Both the position numbers and the translations under genes were made by a program. The notes beneath the pieces were generated by a model. The model saw only the letters and a program-made list of their open reading frames with translations. It did no database searches and had not been told where the DNA came from. A stretch of DNA of 21,944 nt from Candidatus Latescibacterota bacterium (GTDB lineage Bacteria; Latescibacterota; UBA2968; UBA8231), in contig DPVW01000193.1 of NCBI GenBank assembly GCA_003529325.1, positions 1 to 21,944 of the forward strand, in the 5' to 3' direction. Shown here piece after piece: positions 7,627 to 14,020 of this stretch. Each line of letters starts with the position of its first letter. Positions within the stretch are counted from its first letter, which is position 1.

Positions 7627-8411
7627 CGGCTACGCTCGACACAGAGTGTGTCTCCCCGCTGCAGACCAAGGCAGGCGGCGGCACTGCCGTCACGCACGCA
7701 GAATTCAAGCAGACCGCCGCTGCCGATAAGAGCTGCCGGGGATCCGGACTCGACATCAGCGTAGGTGCGGGCGATGCCCTCGACGGATACGTCGCCAGCG
7801 GTGACCCGTAGTTCGGCGGCTTCACCGAGGGCGGCGATATCCTCCTGTGAAATACAACTGATGGCATTGCCGAAGTGATCGACGTGGATGACGGCACCAT
7901 CGATGCGGGACTCGGCGACTACCACCTGCGTCGTGGCCAGGCACAGGGCATCGGTGACGACGGGGCCGACTTGTTCCAGGGGAAAGCCTGCTGCCAGACG
8001 GGCCGCCGTGGGGGCGAACAGGTCACGACCGTGAAAGGTGTTACTTAGCGGCTCGCGACGCAGCTCTGGATGAGTGATCTGGAAGGCACGCGCAGCGGGA
8101 CAGGCGAGGGCGAAAGAGAACAGGCCGTTGTCGGGTCCCACCCAACGGTAACCACCGGCATCGACGACGAGGGGGCGGCGCGTGCTGCCGACGGCGGGGT
8201 CGATCACGGCAAGATGTACGGTCTTTGGGGGAAACTCGAAGGCGGCGTTGCGCAGCACGTAGGCGCCGGCGAGAATATCCTGTGCTGGGATGTCATGCGT
8301 CAGGTCGACGAGTTGCAGCCCTGGTGTCGTCGTCAACAGCACACCCTTGAGGGCGCCGACATACGGATCCCGTGTGCCGAAGTCCGTTGTCAGAGTGACT
8401 GTACCGGGCAC
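7623..8411 (-). CDS. SAM hydroxide adenosyltransferase (DUF62)
   Basis: The 262-residue protein belongs to the family that contains SAM hydrolase (duf62), the fluorinase and the chlorinase. Recognisable landmarks are T-T-D-F-G-T-R-D-P-Y-V-G near residue 8, T-H-D-I at 38-41, V-I-D-P-A-V-G-S around 69-76, G-P-D-N-G at 92-96 and F-H-G-R-D-L-F-A-P at 126-134. The usual member hydrolyses S-adenosylmethionine to adenosine and methionine using a bound hydroxide. I see no reason to call it a halogenase. The start is a GTG at 8411, 12 bp after the lipoprotein gene's stop, and the end overlaps the phosphohexomutase start as ATGA. Confidence 0.9.
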   Translation of the reverse strand: MPGTVTLTTDFGTRDPYVGALKGVLLTTTPGLQLVDLTHDIPAQDILAGAYVLRNAAFEFPPKTVHLAVIDPAVGSTRRPLVVDAGGYRWVGPDNGLFSFALACPAARAFQITHPELRREPLSNTFHGRDLFAPTAARLAAGFPLEQVGPVVTDALCLATTQVVVAESRIDGAVIHVDHFGNAISCISQEDIAALGEAAELRVTAGDVSVEGIARTYADVESGSPAALIGSGGLLEFCVRDGSAAACLGLQRGDTLCVERSR

Positions 8412-8423
8412 GGACCGAACGCT

Positions 8424-8878
8424 TCAGCCCGTGGCTGATTCATCTGGGTTCACCGCGGTTGTATCCCCTGGGTCGGTGCTCGTCGAATCCCCCTCCGGCG
8501 ACTCCGGCTCGTCGAGTTCGGAGTCGCCGATGGTCAAGCGCAGGCCGATCACGATCCGTGTCGTGTCACCGGTAACGATGGTGATGTCTCTGCGCTCACC
8601 GGAAAGGATGAGACGGCCTGAGTGGTCGTAGCCCTCGATGGTCAGCGTTGCCACTGGGCTGGTATATTCGAGTGGTTTGACGACGGTCACCATACCAGGC
8701 CCCGACAGTTGGCTCACAAGGCTGTCGACGACGGTTGCCAGCGCCTTTGGCAGGGAACGATGAGGGACAGACCGGCGCCCTCACCTCGGACACCGTGGGT
8801 GACCACAGGATCGACGGGGTTGTCGCGGTCCAGGCTATGGCAGCCCAGGACCAGCAAGAGGGAATATCCAGATCGCAT
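8424..8878 (-). CDS. DRDNP-type lipoprotein, interrupted by a frameshift
   Basis: Two frames together give a protein of about 151 residues. The first, from the ATG at 8878, has a short signal peptide, the lipobox L-V-L-G-C and the mature motif D-R-D-N-P-V-D-P, which recurs in surface lipoproteins of FCB-group bacteria. The second adds L-P-K-A-L-A-T-V-V-D-S and a beta-rich region with D-I-T-I-V-T-G-D-T-T-R-I-V-I-G-L-R-L-T, ending in an acidic Asp/Glu/Ser/Thr-rich tail. They join if one C is restored to the three-base run at 8753-8755 (minus strand). No enzyme function is evident; it is probably a surface or outer-membrane structural lipoprotein. It is first in the operon with the SAM enzyme and phosphohexomutase, and divergent from another lipoprotein gene. 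Confidence 0.65.
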
Positions 8879-8926
8879 GTCGAGGCAAATGTAACTGCCC
8901 CGGGCCGCTTGTTCCACCGCAGATTC

Positions 8927-8954
8927 TTGACAGGGAGGACAATGGGCGTACCGT
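8927..8954 (+). promoter_or_regulatory. Candidate sigma-70 promoter for the FnIII-NHL lipoprotein
   Basis: A perfect TTGACA at 8927-8932 is followed after 16 bases by TACCGT (three of six matches to TATAAT). It lies in the spacer between the divergent lipoprotein genes and would start transcription near 8961. The weak -10 keeps confidence low. Confidence 0.35.
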
Positions 8955-9003
8955 AGCCGGCCACGGATGACGCATGACACCCAACTCAAATGACGACTGG
9001 TCG

Positions 9004-10308
9004 ATGACACGCGCCGTATTTCCATTCTGCATCACGCTGGCGGGGATCCTGCTGTCGGCGTGCCTGCCATTTGGTGCCGGTGCGCCCCGTCTCGACGGCC
9101 CACCTTCCTTGCGGGTGGACTTCGACAGTGCCACCGCCTCGGCGCACCTCACCTGGCAACGACCGCCAGCAACTGGCTTTCTGCGCTACGAGGTGGAGCG
9201 CATTCAGAATGACGAGTACAGGGTTGTCGCCCGTCTCGTCGACAGTTCGGACACGACGTGGACCGACGATGGACTGGTGGGTGATCGTGCCTATCGCTAC
9301 CGGGTATCCTGTGTATTCGCCGCCGGCAACGAGGGCAAGGAGCAGCGTTTCCCGAGTACAGTCGTGGAGGGGGGCATCCATCGATTCGTCAGCCAGTGGC
9401 AGGTCTCCGCCGGTCTGCTCCCGACGCGCATGGTTTTCAGTGCTGACGGGGTGCTCCATGTATTGGGCGTGGGCGCGGGTTGGGTGGAGCGCTATGATCG
9501 TGGCGGCAACGCCCTCGGACGGTGGCAATTCAACGACAAGGACAATGCCTGCCTCGAAACAGCCACCGTCGATGGGCCGTCGGCGGCCTTCGACGGCGAT
9601 GGCAACCTGCACGTGGTCTACAACGTCTACCACGAGGGCGAACCACCACAGCCGCAGTGGACGAAATTCGACGCAGAAGGCCACCGCCAATGGACGCTGC
9701 CACTCAAGACCGTCTTCGTGCGCCACATCGCCATCGACGACAGACGTGTCTTCATCGAGAGCATCAGCCACCTGCAGCAGTTCGACACGGAAGGGGAACT
9801 CACCGAACAGTATCCCGTGCCGCCGCTGATGGTTTCGAGTGTCGGATTCTGGAATGGCGCCTTTGCCGCCCTCGTCGAACCCCTCGGTTACGACACAGCT
9901 GGCTGGCAGGCACCGAGACTCGTCGTCTATGGCTCGGCGGCACGGGATGGTGTGGACCGAGTTTTCGGGCGTGATCCCCTTTCGTCGAATGATCGCGGTG
10001 CGGGGTTGTTGAAACGCCCGACGGACTTTGCTGCCGACCCGACGGGAGACCGCGTCTACGTCGTCAATGCCGGCCACGACCGCATCGAGGTCTTTCGCGA
10101 AGGGCGGTATTTGACTCGTTGGGGGGGCACGGCGGGTGCCGCCGCTTCTGCCTTTGGTTTCCGTGGCACGACCTCCGTATTGGCTGATGTCAGCGGTTCG
10201 AGGCCGCAGGACAAGGAGGTCGTTGCTGGCGGTATCGCCTGTGACCACGACGGATTCGTCTATGTGGCCGACACCTTCAACGGACGGATACAAAAATACG
10301 CACCGTGA
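9004..10308 (+). CDS. Lipoprotein with fibronectin-III and NHL repeats
   Basis: From the ATG at 9004 the product has 434 residues. It starts with a signal peptide and lipobox L-L-S-A-C (Cys20). A fibronectin type III-like domain follows at about residues 35-130, with L-T-W-Q-R-P-P and Y-R-Y-R-V-S-C. The rest is a beta-propeller of NHL-like repeats, clearest in the last third, where Y-V-V-N-A-G-H-D-R-I-E-V-F and Y-V-A-D-T-F-N-G-R-I-Q-K-Y are near-canonical blade ends. Such propellers bind proteins, RNA or sugars. Lipid anchoring puts this one on the periplasmic or outer face. An earlier ATG at 8974 adds 10 residues before the signal peptide. Its TGA overlaps the GTG of the next gene. Confidence 0.82.
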   Translation: MTRAVFPFCITLAGILLSACLPFGAGAPRLDGPPSLRVDFDSATASAHLTWQRPPATGFLRYEVERIQNDEYRVVARLVDSSDTTWTDDGLVGDRAYRYRVSCVFAAGNEGKEQRFPSTVVEGGIHRFVSQWQVSAGLLPTRMVFSADGVLHVLGVGAGWVERYDRGGNALGRWQFNDKDNACLETATVDGPSAAFDGDGNLHVVYNVYHEGEPPQPQWTKFDAEGHRQWTLPLKTVFVRHIAIDDRRVFIESISHLQQFDTEGELTEQYPVPPLMVSSVGFWNGAFAALVEPLGYDTAGWQAPRLVVYGSAARDGVDRVFGRDPLSSNDRGAGLLKRPTDFAADPTGDRVYVVNAGHDRIEVFREGRYLTRWGGTAGAAASAFGFRGTTSVLADVSGSRPQDKEVVAGGIACDHDGFVYVADTFNGRIQKYAP

Positions 10309-11234
10309 AATCTGCCGCTGTCGCCGCCCTGTTGTTGCTGGCTCTGATGACAACCTCTGGCGCTGCCAAGGAACGCTACAACGTCTGGGCAAAGGAGAAG
10401 ATTCGATACCACCACGATCGGGTGATGAAGGATCCTTACAACGCTCAGTTGCGCGTTCTGCTGGCCAATGCGTTTTACTCCGACGGCAGCTTCTACGAGG
10501 CGGCGCAGCAGTTGGAGAAGGCCCTCACCCTCGAGCCCAACTATCCTGAGGCGCACTGCAATCTCGGGATCGTCCGCCATGCGCAGTCGATGGTGAGCGA
10601 CGCCGAACTCCACTATCGCCGGGCGTTGGCGATGGACTCGACCCTGGTGGATGCCATGGCGGGGTTGGGTACGCTGCTGTGCGCCAATGGACGCCGCGCA
10701 GAGGGTATCGAATTGCTTGAGAGCACACTCGTGCACGACAAGCGACGGGATGACGCCCGCTTCAATCTGGGTGTTGCGTATCACAAGGTGGGAGATTACC
10801 GAAAGGCCACCACACACCTCAAGCGACTCTTCGAGCGCCATCCCGGGTATCCCGGCGTCAGCCGTGGACTGTCGCAGGCCTATTTTGCGCGGGGGCTGAC
10901 GCTGCTACAGGCTGAATTGCCTCAAGAGGCCCTGGCGTTCTTTCGCAAGTCGAGTACGCTGAGGCAGGATGCGGCCAATGTCTACTACGCCGAGGGTCTC
11001 GCCCATCTGCGACTCAAGGATCTCGCCGCCGCCGAGGCGGCATTTGTCGCCGCCGTGCAACTCGATGAGGACCACGTGCCGGCGCTGCACAACCTCGCCC
11101 ATGTACTCGATCTAACGGGCCGTTTCGAGGATGCAGCGGGATATTATCTACGAGTCGCACGCTTGACGCCGCATCTGGGCACGATCGAGGCGGCACGCAA
11201 TGCCACTTACGACGAGAAGATTCTGCTGGAATGA
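10305..11234 (+). CDS. Exported tetratricopeptide repeat protein
   Basis: The GTG start at 10305 overlaps the preceding stop by 4 bases (GTGA). The 309-residue product begins with a signal peptide (two charged or polar residues, then a leucine/alanine-rich stretch ending near residue 21). It continues as a chain of about seven TPR units. Clear ones are around residues 48-81 (A-N-A-F-Y, L-E-P-N-Y), 82-115 (A-H-C-N-L-G), 150-183 (A-R-F-N-L-G-V-A-Y) and 254-290 (A-L-H-N-L-A-H-V-L). TPRs make protein-binding superhelices. Coupling to the FnIII-NHL lipoprotein suggests the two proteins act together at the cell envelope. No enzymatic domain is visible. Confidence 0.85.
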   Translation: MKSAAVAALLLLALMTTSGAAKERYNVWAKEKIRYHHDRVMKDPYNAQLRVLLANAFYSDGSFYEAAQQLEKALTLEPNYPEAHCNLGIVRHAQSMVSDAELHYRRALAMDSTLVDAMAGLGTLLCANGRRAEGIELLESTLVHDKRRDDARFNLGVAYHKVGDYRKATTHLKRLFERHPGYPGVSRGLSQAYFARGLTLLQAELPQEALAFFRKSSTLRQDAANVYYAEGLAHLRLKDLAAAEAAFVAAVQLDEDHVPALHNLAHVLDLTGRFEDAAGYYLRVARLTPHLGTIEAARNATYDEKILLE

Positions 11235-11295
11235 GCAAGGCTGTAGAAGGTGGCTCCAAGTGACTGCGCCACAACAGGGTGAGCGCAGCTAGTCG

Positions 11296-11324
11296 TTGAC
11301 ATCGATGTTGTGGACATGTAGGTT
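11296..11324 (+). promoter_or_regulatory. Candidate sigma-70 promoter for infA
   Basis: A perfect TTGACA at 11296-11301, a 17-base spacer, then TAGGTT at 11319-11324. It is well placed in the 141-bp gap between the TPR gene and infA, giving a leader of about 45 bases. The -10 matches at three of six positions. Confidence 0.45.
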
Positions 11325-11375
11325 ACCGGGCTCCAGAATGATGGATATTTGAACGAGTCTGCTGAGAGAGAGTGT

Positions 11376-11594
11376 ATGGCCAAAGAAGAGGCGATTGAAG
11401 TCCAGGCGGTGGTCAAAGAGGCCCTGCCAAACGGCTTCTTCAAGGTGGAAATGGAGAACGGCCACGAGATCCTGGCGCACATTTCCGGCAAGATGCGGAA
11501 GTACTACATTCGTGTGCTTCCCGGTGACCAGGTCACTTGCGCGCTGTCTCCGTACGACCTTAGCCGGGGCCGCATCACATTCCGCAACAGGTAG
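11376..11594 (+). CDS. infA: Translation initiation factor IF-1
   Basis: The 72-residue product is a full-length IF-1, a single S1/OB-fold domain that binds the ribosomal A site during initiation. Diagnostic features are M-A-K-E-E-A-I-E-V at the start, [22 protein letters not shown] in the middle (shown here in part), and the C-terminal L-S-R-G-R-I-T-F-R. The open frame reaches back to a TTG at 11349, but the family start is the ATG at 11376, preceded by a GA-rich stretch. It stands apart from any ribosomal protein cluster and is followed after 53 bp by lysyl-tRNA synthetase. Confidence 0.95.
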   Translation: MAKEEAIEVQAVVKEALPNGFFKVEMENGHEILAHISGKMRKYYIRVLPGDQVTCALSPYDLSRGRITFRNR

Positions 11595-11647
11595 GACCGA
11601 TGTCGCCAGCAGGCGACTGAACCCCGCCCTTTCCGATTCAAAAAAAA

Positions 11648-13210
11648 ATGGCAACGCCCAACGCCTGGCCTTTCGCTGAAGCTGAGCAGATCCGTAAGCT
11701 GCGCTCACCTTCAGGCGACGGGCCCGTGCTGTTCCAGACGGGATATGGCCCCAGCGGCCTGCCCCATATCGGTACCTTCGCCGAGATTGCACGCACGACA
11801 TTCGTGCAGCGCGCTTTCGAAACGGCCACCGGCCTGACGACCCGGCTGCAGGCCTATTCCGACGACATGGACGGCCTTCGCAAAGTGCCGTTGAATGTGC
11901 CCAATGGTGATCTCATCACACCACATCTGGGCAAGCCGCTGCATGCGATTCCGGACCCCTTTGGTTGTTGTGACAGTTTTTCGGCTCACAACAATGGGAA
12001 GTTGCGTGAGTTTCTCGACGCCTATGGTTTCGACTACGAGTTCAAGTCCTCGACGCAGGCTTACAGATCGGGTGAACTCGACGCAGGACTGTCGCTGCTG
12101 CTGCACAAGGTCGATGAGATCCTCGCCGTCATCCTGCCGACGCTGCGCGAAGAGAATCGTGAGGGCTGGTCGCCATTCTTTCCGATCTGTACGAACTGCG
12201 GCTCCATCAACGCCACCCGCGTTACGGCCTACCACCCGGACCGGGACAGTGTGTCGTACGGCTGTGACCGCGAGGAGAAGGGTTATCAGGGCTGTGGTTT
12301 CTCCGGCGAGGCGTCCATTCTGGGTGGGCACGCCAAGGTGGGCTGGAAGGTCGACTGGGCCTTGCGTTGGTTCGTCTACGACGTGGACTACGAGATGTCG
12401 GGCAAGGATCTGATCGATTCCGTCAAGCTGTCGAGTCGCATCGTGCGGGTCCTGGGCAAGCAGCCACCGGCAGTGTTGACGTACGAGCTCTTTCTCGACG
12501 AAGATGGCAGGAAGATTTCGAAGAGTGTCGGCAAGGGGCTCAGTGTCGATCACTGGGTCGATTTTGCCCCCATCGAGTCTCTGCTGTTCTACCTCTATCA
12601 GAACCCGAAGCGCGCCAAGCGTCTTTATTGGGACGTCGTGCCGAAGGCGGTCGATGACTATCTCGAGGCGCTCCGTCGATGGCCCGATGTGGCCGAAGAG
12701 GAGCGGCCGTCCCAGCCTCTTTGGCACGTGTTCGGTGGCGGCAAGAATGTGCCACAGTATGGTGCCGGTGTGGATTTCAGTGTCGTCATGAATCTGATCG
12801 CCGCTCTCGGTGCCGACGACGAAGGGCTGCTCAAGGAATATCTGCGACGGTATGATCCGACTGTGGAGCAGTATCCGGAGGTGCTGACCTCACTGGTGCA
12901 AAAGGGGTTGACGTACTACCGAGAACAGGTGCTTCCAGGCAAACAATTCCGCACCCCGAGTGAAGATGAGCGGGCGCTATTGGGACGGGTCTGTGAGATG
13001 CTGGCAGCGAGCGAGGAGGCGGACGAGTCGCAGCTACAGTCGATCCCATTCGATGTTGCGCGAGAGACCGGGACCGAGCCAAGGGACTTGTTCAGGAGTT
13101 TCTACGAGGTCGTTCTCGGCCAGGAGCGAGGTCCCCGTTTTGGCAGCTTCGTCATGCTTGTCGGTAAGGACCGCGTGTTGGAGATGCTGCGGGCCAAAGT
13201 CGCCGCTTAA
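11648..13210 (+). CDS. lysK: Class I lysyl-tRNA synthetase
   Basis: The 520-residue enzyme charges tRNA-Lys. It is the class I (archaeal-type) LysRS, unrelated to the common class II enzyme. The Rossmann-fold signature G-P-S-G-L-P-H-I-G is at residues 34-42 and the K-I-S-K-S form of KMSKS at 289-293. Cysteines in F-P-I-C-T-N-C-G-S and again about 30 residues on suggest a zinc-binding insert, and an alpha-helical anticodon-binding half completes a normal length. Class I LysRS is patchy in bacteria (alphaproteobacteria, spirochaetes and a few other phyla). The ATG directly follows a run of nine A bases with no Shine-Dalgarno. Its TAA touches the stop of the convergent yhbY gene. Confidence 0.95.
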   Translation: MATPNAWPFAEAEQIRKLRSPSGDGPVLFQTGYGPSGLPHIGTFAEIARTTFVQRAFETATGLTTRLQAYSDDMDGLRKVPLNVPNGDLITPHLGKPLHAIPDPFGCCDSFSAHNNGKLREFLDAYGFDYEFKSSTQAYRSGELDAGLSLLLHKVDEILAVILPTLREENREGWSPFFPICTNCGSINATRVTAYHPDRDSVSYGCDREEKGYQGCGFSGEASILGGHAKVGWKVDWALRWFVYDVDYEMSGKDLIDSVKLSSRIVRVLGKQPPAVLTYELFLDEDGRKISKSVGKGLSVDHWVDFAPIESLLFYLYQNPKRAKRLYWDVVPKAVDDYLEALRRWPDVAEEERPSQPLWHVFGGGKNVPQYGAGVDFSVVMNLIAALGADDEGLLKEYLRRYDPTVEQYPEVLTSLVQKGLTYYREQVLPGKQFRTPSEDERALLGRVCEMLAASEEADESQLQSIPFDVARETGTEPRDLFRSFYEVVLGQERGPRFGSFVMLVGKDRVLEMLRAKVAA

Positions 13211-13513
13211 TCAACCGGGCAGTCTGATCTCCGGCTCATCGGGGTCGGGCCGGTAGAGCAGTACCGTGCGTCCCAGCACCTGCACGAGATGTGAACTCGT
13301 TGCCGATGCGAGTTGCTGTGCCCCTTCTTTTCGATCGACTTCCCACGACCGTTCGAGCCGCGCCTTGATGAGTTCCGTGGTCTTGTAGCCGTCATCGACG
13401 GAGCGTACGACGGCTGCAGTCACGCCGGCTTTGCCCACCGAAACCGTCGGTTTCAGGGCATATCCCAAGGCTCGCAGATGACGTCGTTGTTTGCCGGTCA
13501 GATCGTCGGTCAA
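13211..13513 (-). CDS. yhbY: YhbY-type CRM-domain RNA-binding protein
   Basis: The product of about 100 residues is a single CRM (chloroplast splicing and ribosome maturation) domain, similar to YhbY, which associates with pre-50S ribosomal subunits. Landmarks are L-T-G-K-Q-R-R-H-L-R-A-L, L-K-P-T-V-S-V-G-K-A-G-V, and E-L-I-K-A-R-L after it. I choose the TTG at 13513, which follows AGGAG at 13518-13522. A second TTG at 13528 gives five more residues but has no ribosome binding site. It is 8 bp downstream of the fxsA stop and clearly co-transcribed with it. It converges on lysK with no bases between the stop codons. Confidence 0.88.
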   Translation of the reverse strand: MTDDLTGKQRRHLRALGYALKPTVSVGKAGVTAAVVRSVDDGYKTTELIKARLERSWEVDRKEGAQQLASATSSHLVQVLGRTVLLYRPDPDEPEIRLPG

Positions 13514-13520
13514 TGGACTC

Positions 13521-13928
13521 CTACTCAACTGTATACGATACGTGAACGGCCCCGTCGCGCCCGCCTGGCATACGACTGCGCATCTGGCTCTTCAGCAGAG
13601 ATTTCAGCAAGTGCCTGGTACCGGGGATCAGGGCGCAGAAGCCGAGGATGTCGGTGAGAAAACCAGGGGTCAACAGCAGTAGCCCTCCGGCGAGGATGAC
13701 GACGCCATCAAAGATCTCCTCTCCCGGAAAAATCGCCGAGCGTAAGGCCTCCTGCAGTCGCTGCAACGCGCGTAGGCCCTGTGCGCGGGCCAACCAGGCA
13801 CCCGCCGCACCCGTGCCGAGGACGATGGCCATCGTCGGCACGACGCCGATGCGACCACCCACCTCGACGAGGAGAGCGAGCTCGATGACGGGAATCAGCG
13901 TGAATAGCAGCAGGAGTCGGATAAACAT
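13521..13928 (-). CDS. fxsA: FxsA-family membrane protein
   Basis: The 135-residue protein has an N-terminal membrane helix (R-L-L-L-L-F-T-L-I-P-V-I-E-L), two further hydrophobic segments, and the family hallmark G-G-L-L-L-L-T-P-G-F-L-T-D-I-L-G in the second half. FxsA is an inner-membrane protein known from E. coli, where its overexpression relieves phage T7 exclusion by the F plasmid; its normal role is unknown. It precedes yhbY on the same strand and is divergent from comEC. No Shine-Dalgarno precedes its ATG. Confidence 0.9.
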   Translation of the reverse strand: MFIRLLLLFTLIPVIELALLVEVGGRIGVVPTMAIVLGTGAAGAWLARAQGLRALQRLQEALRSAIFPGEEIFDGVVILAGGLLLLTPGFLTDILGFCALIPGTRHLLKSLLKSQMRSRMPGGRDGAVHVSYTVE

Positions 13929-13938
13929 CGTATCGGCG

Positions 13939-13967
13939 AATATACCCGTGCGCTGCGCCTAGGTCGA
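13939..13967 (-). promoter_or_regulatory. Candidate promoter of fxsA-yhbY, possibly leaderless
   Basis: On the minus strand TCGACC (13967-13962), a 17-base spacer and TATATT (13944-13939) resemble a sigma-70 promoter. The -10 ends only 10 bases before the fxsA ATG, so the transcript would have almost no leader. That fits the lack of a Shine-Dalgarno sequence. Confidence 0.35.
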
Positions 13968-14020
13968 GATGTAGCCCGCCGCCGGTTTTTTCGAGGCATG
14001 GCGATTGCGGTGACCTTGCC

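Noticed and set aside
7623..8411. Fluorinase or chlorinase instead of SAM hydrolase
   Set aside because: The protein has only the general family landmarks. I see no halogenase-specific insert, so the ordinary hydroxide enzyme is the safer call.
8986..10392. Long minus-strand frame of 468 codons
   Set aside because: It is antisense to the FnIII-NHL lipoprotein and the TPR start, and has no signal peptide or motif.
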